Assembly (NCBI GenBank): GCA_964035795.1
Contig: OZ038322.1
Coordinates: 6,686,925-6,750,924 of the forward strand
Length of the DNA: 64,000 bases
Reading direction: 5' to 3'
Source: Pterobdella sp. o SKG-2022
Lineage: Eukaryota; Annelida; Clitellata; Hirudinida; Piscicolidae
The notes below the pieces were generated by a model, which saw only the letters and a list, made by a program, of their open reading frames with translations, was not told where the DNA came from and ran no database searches. Position numbers and translations under genes: made by a program. The number at the start of each line of letters is the position of its first letter. Positions within the stretch are counted from its first letter, which is position 1. Shown one piece after another: positions 1 to 40,300 of this stretch.

Positions 1-272
1 TTAATTAACAAACTGAAATTGTTTAAAAAATAAATGATTGAAAAAAATTTTAAAAACTTATTTTTTTTTAAAATTCAAAAGTGGTAGTATTTTTGTATTT
101 TTCAATTCATTTTGTGTCCATCACTTTAGGAGCGCTTTTGTTTAAATTCTGAATTTGCAATTTCTTCATTATCAATGTTATTCCAATAAATTCTGTTAAA
201 AATTCAAAAGTAAGATTTCATTTTATTATATTCAACTTTTAAAATTTTACTAACTAAAAATTTTACTTCAAG
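1..272. other. AT-rich non-coding sequence, probably intron
   Basis: Very AT-rich with no supported reading frame. The stretch ends in an acceptor-like AG at 271-272 just before a coding exon, so it is most likely the intron preceding the first visible exon of a gene that begins outside the window. Confidence 0.5.
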
Positions 273-2029
273 TGGAAGACAAGATCCGTCAATATGAGAA
301 TTTCAGAAAAAAGAGAGACGAAGAAAAAGAAGCGAGACAAAATAGAATAAAAAAGCGTTTAGAAGAATTGAGAAGACGCAAAGATAATCAATGTCTTGTT
401 GATGTAACAAATACAAATAGGACTAAAACTCTGAATAAAAAAATCCACAATGTTAAAGATTCTATAAAAACGAAACCTGTACAAAAAGAAAAAATTACTA
501 GTAAGCAACCCTACATCATTTCATTATTTTCTTTCATACTATTGTTTCAGACTATACAATTTCACATAATTTTATTAGTTTTTGAAACATGATGTATGAA
601 CTAATTTTTATTTGATTCAATTGATATATAGGAGAAGAAAGAACATTGCAATATGAACAATATATGAAAAAGAAAGTAAAAGAAAAAAAGTTGAGAGAAG
701 AAAAGATAAAAAAACGTTTAGAGGAAATAAAAAATAAAAATAATATAGACAAGAATTTTTTAAATCATAAACTTGTAAATAATGAAAAAATCCACAATAA
801 TGCAAATATGCATAAAAAAGAAGCACTCAAAATTAGACAAAAAAAAGATTACATTACTTTGAATAAAAATGTTTTAAAAAATATAACTGAGAACAATAAT
901 AAAAATACACATAACAATAGTAAACCAATCAATAATGAACTAAAATATAGAAAAACTATTATTTCTAGTAAATCAAAAATGGAGAGAGAAGATGAAATAC
1001 AAAATGGAATTAAAAGCATGTCAACTAATCAGGCTCAAGGCAAACCACCCAACAGAAACTTAATGAAGTCTATCAAACTACAAAGCAGGCTTTTGAAGCA
1101 AAATGATAAAGATTTTAATACAAAATTTTCCATTAATGTTAATAAAGATTTGAACAATAATAAAAAGTTGAAAACTTCTTGTGTACCAAAAACTACAGGT
1201 ATCATAAAAAAGAAAGCTTTGTCTATAAAAAAAAGGTTGTTCTTATGAAGAAAATATATCATCATCAATATCTTTTTGTTATTTAAAGAACAATCATATT
1301 CACCTTTATTCCTAGCATCACCTTTGTTATACTCAATCATTGGAATACTCATTATTTTTATTATTCTACTTTATTGATAGGAGTATTTAACCTCAAATGG
1401 TTTTATCATTCAGCTTCATATATTATGATTATTCAACCCCTCATATAATATGATTATTCAGCCTGATAAGATCCCCAAAAAGAACCCACAGACATGAGGG
1501 TTGTTTCACTCTGACACAACATGCCTCTGTCTTTGCAGTGAGACAAATTAAAAAATTTTTTCAGTTTTAAATTTATTCATCTTATTATTTTTACTTTTAG
1601 TTTTAGAGTTGATTTTTTTATATTTATTATTTTATTTTAATCAAAACTTTTTATATAATTTTTAATTAGACAGGGTATACAGTGAGACTAAAGAAATCTA
1701 CCAAAAAAGCTATCAAACCTAAATCTCCAATTGTGAATTTGAATGAAACAATAACCTTAGAAGAGAATACTGATGGACAAAACTTCAGTAAACCTATCAT
1801 TGAGCCTGAACACAGCTGTGGACCAGTTGAGACACAAAATGATTCTATTGTAACCAGTCTACATTTTGATGACATTGATAAGGAGAACATGCCTCACTCA
1901 TCAAATATCATGGCTACTGAAGACATTGGCTTCAGCAGTAGTGTTCTCAACCGAACCAGGCTTGAAAGGGAGGTTGATATTAACAATGAGATCAACTCTA
2001 GACAATTGCTCTATTTGTGCAAAGAGTAA
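273..2029 (+). CDS. Unrecognised basic coiled-coil protein with KEN box (5' partial)
   Basis: I do not recognise the family. Three exons join in consistent phase: 273-500 (donor GTAAGC), 632-1198 (donor GTATCA) and 1683-2029 (stop TAA). The first exon opens directly after an AG acceptor in mid-codon, so at least one upstream exon lies outside the window; a start codon split as A|TG is also possible. Exons 1 and 2 each begin with a similar block: QYE, a run of Lys/Arg/Glu helix, then IKKRLEE. This suggests a duplicated exon or repeated helical motif. The rest is Lys/Asn-rich and probably disordered. The last exon holds the sequence DIDKENMP (KEN at 1880-1888), a candidate APC/C-Cdh1 degron. 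Together with the basic charge this would fit a mitotic microtubule or spindle protein, but that is inference. The stop codon overlaps a GTAAGC donor-like sequence, so a further exon cannot be excluded. Confidence 0.55.
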
Positions 2030-2066
2030 GCAAGTTAATCTATTAAGTTTCAAGCAATGTTCTATA

Positions 2067-2072
2067 AATAAA
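2067..2072 (+). terminator. Polyadenylation signal AATAAA
   Basis: A canonical AATAAA lies about 38 bases after the stop of the KEN-box gene, which supports 2029 as its true end. Confidence 0.5.
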
Positions 2073-2294
2073 CACGGTTCATGAATATTCAAAGGGTGCA
2101 GTCAGTGGACCTCAATGGACAGGGAAGCACTTACTGCGTTAGTATCACTTATATATTATACACTTTTTAAACGTCATATATTACGCTTGTATCACTTGAT
2201 ATTGAGTTTATAAATATATAAACGTTTAACCTTTCAAAAATGGAAATAAAAACTTTAGGTAAGGATGATGATGATTCCTACTATAATGTTATAA

Positions 2295-2385
2295 TGTATG
2301 TTGTACACTTGATAATGTAAGTTTGTCTCACTAAAAGCTTCGTGATTTAAGTTAAATACTTTGTGTTTGTTTCTCCGGGTATATA
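2295..2385 (+). repeat. Copy of interspersed repeat R2 (AAGCTTCGTG tail)
   Basis: Contains the recurrent string AAAAGCTTCGTG, then TTAAGTT and CTTTGTGTTTGTTTC. Related tails occur near 4380-4455, 5365-5437, 37,455-37,550, 38,075-38,130 and 61,503-61,557. Probably a short non-autonomous mobile element. Confidence 0.5.
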
Positions 2386-2504
2386 ATGTATGAATTCTGA
2401 GGATCGTGTGTAATTAATTGAACGCATAACATGCACTAGGTCACACCAGTGAAGAGAACGACAAGGAGGAGTACAGCTAGTTCAATCAAGGTTGTCATTA
2501 ATAA

Positions 2505-2590
2505 TAACAATATCCATATTAGATTATGTTGTAGGCGTCCCAGTAGCTGGGTATACAACTGTCGGCTAATACACTTTCAAATTGTTTTAT
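2505..2590 (+). repeat. Interspersed repeat shared with 35,955-36,035
   Basis: The stretch CATATTAGATTAT, then TAGCTGGGTATA and GTCGGCTAATACA recurs in the same order and orientation near 35,955-36,035. The two copies are clearly related but diverged. Element type unknown. The rest of 2086-3130 shows no gene. Confidence 0.45.
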
Positions 2591-3129
2591 ATAAATATCA
2601 ATTATTGGACACCAAAAGATCCTATAAAAAGTTTTGTACATACTGTTTTTGATTCTAACTTTTCCGCATTAAATTTATCACTAAATTTTCTTTTCGCTTT
2701 TGGGGAACTATATCTTCAATTAAATGATAAAACCAATGCTCTTAAATGCACTTAAACCGACAGAAATCTCATGAAATGCTTGTCGATAACCTCTTACGGA
2801 TGTCTCTGCAACGAGAACAGAGGCTTGTGTACAAAAACAACAAGTGTATACCAGAAATTGACTTTGACTTGAACCTTTTTTGACTAAAAATCTAGTTTTT
2901 TAAATTTATTAATGCCAATTTATACTGCTGTCATCTTCATAAATATTCCAAGATTAGCTTTGGAATTTTGTTATATTATATATATAAAAAGCAATCGGAT
3001 TATATGCTTTTAGCTTTACAAGTTTTATTTGAATGAATTATGTTTTTGTTTTTTAGAAAGTCTCAAATGATAAAAACTTCTCCAAAGATTCAAGAAAGAG
3101 TTACACTTGTCTCAATCTATGAATATGAA

Positions 3130-3135
3130 TTTATT
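3130..3135 (-). terminator. Polyadenylation signal for BBS1 (minus strand)
   Basis: TTTATT on the plus strand reads AATAAA on the minus strand, about 70 bases downstream of the proposed BBS1 stop at 3204-3206. Confidence 0.45.
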
Positions 3136-3203
3136 CAATTGTTTCCATTTACAAATGATTTGAAAGTTGATTGCAATGAACTCAGATGAAGTGGCTCGTG
3201 GTA

Positions 3204-12660
<9,457 letters not shown>

Positions 12661-13137
12661 AATTTTAGTAATTTTGTTAAATTGAATGTTTCATATCTAA
12701 ACATTAACTGAAGTATATAGCACTGATATACATAAAACTATTCATAATTCGAAATATTGAATTGACTAAATAACACCAGACACTACGGATATTCTTGTTT
12801 CTATGGTTACACAAAAAATAAATTTTTTATTATTTTTTAATTTTAGTTTTTGTTAGTGAAAGAAATAGCAATAACTTAAAATAGATTTTTCAATTTATTT
12901 TTTATATATTTATGAGAGTGATGATTTCTTGAAATTTTTGCACCTATGTACGTTTGTTTGTTTAACGCAATTGAAATAAATTTAAAAATAAAGTCAGCGT
13001 AGTTTTGTTTTCAAATTAAAAATGAATTCTAGGAATTAAGTAGTTATTCATCACTTAATAACGGATTTTATACTATGTTTTGAAGTCGGAAAATTATCCA
13101 AAAACCACTGACATTCTACTAGCTAAAGTTTTCAAAA
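12661..13137. promoter_or_regulatory. Shared divergent promoter region BBS1 / RING ligase
   Basis: Only 477 bp separate the BBS1 start codon (minus) from that of the Goliath-type ligase (plus). Both promoters and 5' UTRs must fit here unless one gene has an upstream non-coding exon. The sequence is AT-rich; I did not identify an X-box or other defined motif. Confidence 0.4.
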
Positions 13138-19426
<6,289 letters not shown>

Positions 19427-20439
19427 GTTTCACTATGTACAGTGTTTACTATTCAATCGTGCTTTTAACGTATTATTTTAAAAATTCTAATTTCAATCCT
19501 TTCACCATTATTTCAGTTTAAAAATTTGTCAAAACTACTTTTTAGAAGTCATCTATGCATTCTTTGAAGAATTTATTAATTGAAATACAGAATGAAGAAT
19601 AGTGATTACTAAATTGATGGTCATTTTTGTATATCTTTAAATAATTTCAATTTTTTACGAGTTTTTTCTTGTCTGTTTTAAACTTTTTCCTTCATCACAA
19701 ACTGATATTACGACCGTTTTATATATTATTCAATATATTATCACAAAATTTCGGTACAAAAATCTATACTTAAAAGCTAATATTTCAAATAGAAGATTAA
19801 TCATAACGAGAAATGCTTGTTGAAGCTTGTATTAAAAGCCTATTATAAAATGTGATACTATCGCATCTTTGAATTTGTGATTCATCGCTTTGATTTATCA
19901 ATTTTGAAGTTATACCATGTTTCTAGATCTTTGTTGATAAAAGCTATAATTTCCATTCTTTCCTATCGATTAAATCATTCTGCTACCCATTTACGCTGTT
20001 CTAACCGCAATTACCTAAACAAATTCATTTTATTATATTACGTTCAAAAATTTTTTAATGTCAAATATTTATTGGAAAATTATCATAATTGTTGTTTCAA
20101 TAAATTATTTTCATCTTGGTTTAGTATTTCTAAAATTATACAACTAATTCATAAAACGATGTGTAGAGCGTGTGAAATTGATTTTTAAAGTATTTAGAGA
20201 GCTTCCCAAACTTACTTTAACTAAACTAAATTGAATTTTTAAAAATAGAACTAGTTTTTTAAATTTAGTATTGTTTTTTCTTGAACAAAAAGTGATTAGG
20301 AAGCAAAGGTTTTCGAAAATTTGTTTATTAGTTGCATCGCAAATAAGTAAATTAAGCGATGTTTAATATAATAAAGGTGTATGTTTGAAATTATATAGAG
20401 CATTTAACACTTGATCAAAATATATATTTTTGTTTGAAT
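19427..20439. other. Intergenic region between RING ligase and MYPT genes
   Basis: AT-rich with no supported gene. An AATAAA near 20,098 is a possible poly(A) signal of the RING gene, which would imply a 3' UTR of about 670 nt. The promoter of the MYPT gene must also lie here or further upstream. Confidence 0.4.
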
Positions 20440-33109
<12,670 letters not shown>

Positions 33110-33110
33110 A

Positions 33111-34325
33111 GCTTTAAATAATCATTAAATAAGCAATGACGATGAATTGTTTTGAAGATGATAACAGTGTTAATATTGTTCATGCAAGGAAATGCTGAGA
33201 ACAACTACAGGGTTAAAGGGGTTTCTTCCATCTATCGCTACTGATCACCTTTTTCATTTTCTATTTTAGTTTCAATTTGTTTATAAAGAATGCAATTTTT
33301 AAATATTTTCATTTATAAAGCAGCAGTTAATTATATATTTTATCATTTTAAATTACAAATTCATGTTTTATGTTTATTTAGGTTAAATGCAATTAAATCA
33401 TCAGCAAAACCGGCAGTTTTATAGATAAAACGTGTATGTTTGATGCCTATTACTAATCTGTTTGCCCTGTGCCTTCAAACTTCGTCTTGTCTCAATCATT
33501 GTGTTCCATACAGCTTTCTGCTGTCTTCATCCCTTTCACAAAATGTATTCATTCCCGTGTAAAACTTAATCAAAATTTTTACCTTCATTATTACCATTAT
33601 TAATTACTTCTCCAATTATGTTTCTTGGACGACTATTTATCAAACCACTGTTGGTCGATGTGTCCTTCCATCATTACCGTCTGTATGCGCTTAAGCCTGT
33701 CACTACAGATTCGCTTAACCATTATAAATGTTCGTCAACTTTTCACTCATCCTATTTTTATTACCCTCTCAAACTGTTAGATAATATTACAATTTCGAGA
33801 CGATTGAACATTGTGAAAAGTAAATAAACCAAACAAGATCATGTCATGTATTTGTTAATAATCAAATTACTGTGATTATTTAAATGAAAAAGATCCAATA
33901 TGTGCAGCTTAAATTTAGATGTAGTGCCACCAGTTCTGCTGGAACGAAATTAATATCAACATAAACGGCTAGAGACGCATTGATCACGATAACAACAACA
34001 TAGAATGCATAAAGGTATTGGGTATCTACATGTCCAAAAGAATAATACATGCCGTGTGGAAATGCAGGGAAACGATTCAAAACAAACCTTTCAACATACC
34101 CTGTATTGTTCATGATTATTAATGAAGTATTATAAGATTAATTGTGATTATATGTGTTTAATGGCTTTTAATGAATATATATAACAAAATATTTATGGTT
34201 GGTACTAAGATTAACTGTGATTATACTGGTGTTTAAATATGGCATATAATAAACTAAATATAAAGATTAAAAAAATTATAATATGATAAAATGGCTCATA
34301 TTAAAAAAAATTTTTTTAGTTGATG
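33111..34325. other. Intergenic region between convergent MYPT and PPP1R21
   Basis: About 1.2 kb holding the 3' UTRs of both convergent genes. I see no further gene or repeat in it. Confidence 0.5.
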
Positions 34326-37300
34326 TTAAACAAAACGAGATACCTTAGAAGTTGATGTGCTTGGTTTATGATTGCTATTATTTTTGTTGGAATTATTGCT
34401 ATTCCCGACTAAGTTCAACTGGTACTTAAGCGTGTCTATTTCTTCCTTTTGTGCGGCCATTGTTTCATTTATCGATGCCAGGTGGTCACTCATCAAACTC
34501 AATTGACTTTCGTAATTTGATGAGGTAGTGTTGAGTTCGTCTTTGAGTTTTTGTAGATCTTTTTTCGAAACATCATAGTCTTTCGACAAGCTGTCTCGTT
34601 GTTCAGTCAGGTACTGTAGTTGCTGGTGTAAGGCTACCGACTGGTGTTAGTTAATATATAATATGTAAGACATACACAACTGTAATTCAATAGATTTTAT
34701 ACCATAAAATATACATCGTATGGGATTTGAAGCAACTAAGTTTTATGAAAAGCTACATAACGTTTATATTCATTAAGATACAAAGCTTTTCGCTAACTAA
34801 GTAACATTTTCAAGAATGAGCATAACGTTGTCGACTAGTAGTTTTTGACTGATCAAAACCTTCGAAAAAATTTTTTAGTATGGATAAAGATTTTTATAAT
34901 AATCAATGCAATGTTTCATGTTAGCCAAGTGAGGTTATCAGGTACTTTATACTGTTCACCAGCACTAATACAGCCCATGTTAAAGCAGTATGAGAAGTCC
35001 CTACCCTTAGAACAAGAAACACGGGATATGGAAGTTATTTGATTGGTTATCAAATAGCTGATATTTTTCTATAAGCATTGAGGTAGATACATGTAACAAA
35101 AAATGTATCATTATTTGGTGCTCGTTGTTTATGATTGAATAAACACTCATTACATCCTTGTAAAGAAAGTCTTTTTTGGATCTTAGTCAACAGTATTTAT
35201 TCGAATCAGCTTCCATATTCACACCTTTTATAATTATTTTTCCATTGTTGATCATTTATACTGTCCCATTTTTATAGGATTAAGCGCAAAAAGACATTGC
35301 GGAACAGATTCTTATTGTTGGCCCAACACAGAATCGAACCCAGCAACTTTAGATAATCATTCTAATGTTCTCATATAGCTGAGCTATACGGGCAAACTTG
35401 ATTTAGTTTGAAAATTTAAATTTTCTAAAAACGAATTTGTTCAAACTTACTTCTAATGTGTAGTGATTTGCTATCGCTTGTGACTCTTGAAGCTTAACGA
35501 CCAATGACTGTAGTCTTACTTCATAATGCTGTATTGTGATTCGTTCTCTTTCTTCATCCCACGTCGATTGCCCTTCTAGAAAAAAGATAGAAAAATATAT
35601 CGAAGAAATATAAGGCTGAAACATGGCTGAGTTTAAAAATTTGAGATTTGTTATTGCGTAGGTTCATGTAAATATTGTATGAAAGGTTTCTAAAATTATA
35701 TGAATTTTTACCATTCTTAACATCACCGCCAGTTTCTTCCTTCACTTTTATGTCACCAAGCTTTGAAAAAGTTATGATTTAAAAAAAATAAAAATTATTG
35801 AATTCTTATACGTATGATGATTTTTTTTTGCAAAATTAATATTTATATAACACATTCCGTTTCTTGGCTTTCATTACGTTAAACTACACCAACTTAGTGC
35901 TCTAACTTTCAAATCTGCTAACTTTATCAGACAAGGAAATAAAAGCACTTCATATTAGATTATACTGCTGTGGGTGACCCATTAGCCGGGGTATATAGCA
36001 GTCGGCTAATACATTTCCTCCACTCAACTCTGTTGAGCGGGTCCACATTTTTCAGGCCATAGGAGTCTATAGACAAGGTTATTACATAAAGTTACTCAGT
36101 ATTAGAAATAAAACTCAAAGATATAAGTCACAGGCTTATGTTGAGCTAGAACCTATTTTTCATCTACACTGAGAAACATGGAAAATGAAAATGTAACACC
36201 ACAGAGACGTACCTCAGAAATCTTCATATCGGAAATTAAGCACGACCCTTCTTTGGAACTTCCAATGCCCGATAGCATAAGCTCGTTTTAAATACTCACC
36301 TCAAATTTCATGGCTTAACGTTGCTTAGCCATCAATATGACGAAAACCATCACCATCTATAGATTAAGAAGCAATAATCCACATAGTAAGTAAGCCCTTT
36401 AACTCACGTCTGAAGAGAGTTTTAGTCCATAAGGAAGCTCCTCCACACTACCTTGCACATTCCTCTCTGCGCCCTCGTGGCTCAGTTGTGTCTGACATTT
36501 CTGTGGGAAAGTTAGAATTTAAACACGGGGTGGCTCAGTTCATAATATTATAAGAATAATTAAGATCAAAACTAAGCACTTTATTGAAAAATTAAATATT
36601 CATTAATCATATTGTAGTTAATATATTTGAATCATATCACTTCAAGATGCTCACCTGAAGAAGTTGCTTGCATTTAGCATTGAGAACTTTAACTTGTAGG
36701 GAGTAGTGCTCTTTCTCACTCTCTAACTGCAAGAGTTTGTTCTGAAGTCCCTGTACCTATTTGATGATATTTGATGATTATTTAATTAATTTGATATTTA
36801 TAGGATTGGAGTTTTATATTTAAAATATTGGTCGGTTGATTTGATGTTTATGAATATATCATTGAACTTATTTATATGAAATATTGGTCTAGATTTTATT
36901 TATGATTTTATCATAGGTGGATCTTGAATTCAATAACTTCAAGTTGGACGTAAGCTCGGATTTGTAGTATAGAAAAATTTTCTTTAAATAAATGGCTTTT
37001 ATATAAATTACAGTATAATTTTATTAATATTATAGATCGACTGCTGATAACATGATACTGGGACATATACAGAAGTATGATCTAAGTAGATAAATATCAA
37101 TGGAGTGAGTTAATAGAAATATTTGTTACAAAATCAACATGGTCTAGCATTCAGATGTTATTTCAAGAACTTTAGAATATAATATGGTTTTGAGTAAGTA
37201 AGTAGACCGTTAAGATCACTCCTAAAAGCGTTTTCAGTTGCGCAATTTTTAGCACTACTCAATGTACATGTATTTGTAAAAAGCTAATTGCTTTAATCAG

Positions 37301-40300
37301 CTGTTTCAGACAGAATTTGAACAAGGTTTTATAAAACCTTTACTTTTAATTAACATCCTTTTTTGGCATATGGCGCTTAGTTGACAAAATGACAATTATA
37401 CAACGGTACGCTTATAAAAGAATTGATAAGTTTAGTTAGACAGATAAAAAAGACAGATATCTAGTGTGGTCACACTAGATAATGTAAGATACTCTTACGA
37501 AAAGCTTCGTGTATTAAGTTTCTCAATAAATCTTTGTGTTTGTTTCTATTATATTGATTTCCGGCTATTTTACGTCAAATTAAAATCTTATTTAACACAA
37601 TTTACTGTTGTTTGGTTATTAAATTCTCTAAATTTAACTACGAAGTTTTATAAGAGAAAAAACATATTTATCAGAGCAAAGGTAATATTTTAGCTTTACC
37701 TTATAATAAGGCTAGATTTTTCTTCAAATTAAAGCTGTTTCAACAAGTTTCACTACAATTTACTTCCTTAATTCTCAATTAATCAACTAATTCTTATTTA
37801 TTACGTTATTTTTACTCACACAATTACTTAATAAGTCTATTCAAAATTTTGGATAAAATTACATCTAAACTATGATATATATAAAAAAAACGAAGTGTAA
37901 AGAATACAACACAACACGATTTAAACAACAATAAGCATAACAACACGATAAAAACACAGCGTTAGTGACATTGAAGGCTCAGACGACCGAAGAGATCCAT
38001 TCAGATTATAAATAATTAACTCATGGCGTAGAACAGCCTAAAAAATAAACTCAACATTTATTTACTTAATAAATAGAGCATCGTGTATTAGGTAAATAAA
38101 TGCTTTGTGTTTGTTTCCTTCATTATAAATAACTCGTGTTTAAAATCATTGAAAATACTGCATTCACTTGTTGGTTTTAACATAGAATTTAAATTCATAT
38201 CAAATAATATTCTTATTTTAAACTTATGAAATCCCTTATAATTGGATTAAATGGAGTGATAAATATAACAACATATTTTTTTTGTATCCGTATACAACAC
38301 TAACTCAAAACTGAAATCAAACACCAAATGAATCAGGTATATATATAGTGAGGGAATTAGCAATATAATACATATATTCATTTCCAACCAATGCCAGCAC
38401 GGGACTTGGGAAAAATAATGGTGATATATGCTTGCGCAATAAGCGTGTATTATTTAATGAAGTTTGTAGATTATTATTATTATTATTACTATCAACCTGT
38501 TTGTTCAAAAGACCTTCATTGTCTTCCAACGCTCCATCGCTCGGCTTCAACATTTTGGAGGTTTTAAGTTATAAGATATTTAATGAAGAAATTAAAAATG
38601 GATAGAGGTATGACGCAAGCTGACCCACGAAAATTTTTATATAGGATAGAGTAGAGTTTTGAAACAGTTTAATAAGTAATTAAAAGTAAATAGAACATTC
38701 TAGATGAAGTAACTTTAAGAATTGATTGAGAAATTACCATTATAACTAAAATAATAGCGTCGATTAACTTGTTTCGTTATAGAAGCACGACCGATATAAA
38801 TGCTATGATATTCACTTGTTTCGTTATAGAAGGATTGAGTGTTTGTGTCGACTGCGACGTGGTAGTGTTGAACTTGATGGTTTGTGTGCTAGTGGATGTG
38901 ATTGATGCACACAACGTCTGTGATGAATATGACTTCGTTTCTTTGGGTGAGGTTTGAGTGGAGTTCGAGGATAAGTTGATGATGTCGGTTTGTGTGTGCT
39001 CATTTCTCGTCACTTTGGCTGTCAAGCTTTGGAGCTGATTCTGTTTGTCTGTTGATCATATGAATACGACTAGTGCTTTTAAGCGATTTTATTTAACGTG
39101 ATGAATACTGCTGAATTATATAGGAACTTTGAAACAAACACTACTCAAACATTTGTGTTATATATGAAGCATTTAAATATAAATAAATTTACATATAAAA
39201 CATTTTCTATTATATGAAAACTTTTCAAAGACATCTTATGTATTGATTATTTATAGAACATCAATTTGAGGAATTCATACATTTATTAAAAATTAAGCTA
39301 TAATTTCCGGTAATTATGGCCTCACCGTAAAACATTCCACTGATAACTTGCTTCATTTTATGTATGTAGGTTAATACAAAACAAAAACACTACCAGTAAC
39401 TTGTTTATCTCTGCTCTCCATCTCATCCTTGAACCGTTTCAATTCTTCCGTTCTCTGCTCTTGTCTTCAAGTTATTTTTGATTAGTTTCACTTGTTAAGC
39501 TTTATTTATAAGCGATTTTATAAATGTGTTTTTAAGAGATAAACTTACAGTTTTTCGTATTTCTCTCGTTCTTCTTGCGAATTCTGATGTGATTCTTCTA
39601 ACTGTTTCTGTATGTTAACAATCAAATAAAAGTTTTTTTACAAATTTCATGAAAACATGAATGTGGAAAATTGAATAATAGTTTTGCGAATAATTAGCCT
39701 TTAAAATGTGAATCATGAAAACGCGGTAATATTTAACTTTTGAAGAATGATGAGCATCAATTTACTTCTAACAATCAAATCAATTATACAACTTGCTTCT
39801 CACAAAAGGGTGAGACCTCATAAATATATTTCTAGCAACTCAACCAGCAATTGTTAGATCATGAAAATTAAGAACCCAATTGCTTGAGTAGCACTCACAA
39901 TAAGGTCATCTTTCTGGCCTTCCAGCTCATTTTTCTGTGTTTGGATGCTGGTCTGAGCTGCCACTAGATCACTTTCAACCTGAACCACCTTCCCTTCCAA
40001 GTCAGCAACTTTTGATCTTTCACTTGTCAGTTCACTCTTCAAACTTTCCATCTCTTCTTCCAAACATTTGCATTTCGCTTCTGAAGTTTTTATTTTATTT
40101 TGGTTCTGATTCAAGCTGTCTTCAGCTTCTTGTAACTTCTTCTTCAAGGCTTCAACATCTCTCTTGCATTGCTCCTCCATCTGATTCAACTGTGGTCCAT
40201 GAGGTTTTAGTTAATTTGAATTAAAAAATTTATTCTTGTTATCGTTTATATTTCAAAATTTTACTTGAAGGCTAATTATTCACAATGTTCAAAATTTAAA

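Noticed and set aside
19877..20188. 103-codon frame between RING ligase and MYPT
   Set aside because: Leu/Ile/Phe/Tyr-rich AT-driven frame with no recognised motif; likely chance or 3' UTR.
33618..33827. 69-codon plus-strand frame between MYPT and PPP1R21
   Set aside because: No homology, composition like surrounding intergenic DNA, length expected by chance.
39937..40224. Plus-strand frame opposite PPP1R21
   Set aside because: Antisense shadow of the coiled-coil exon 40189-39899.
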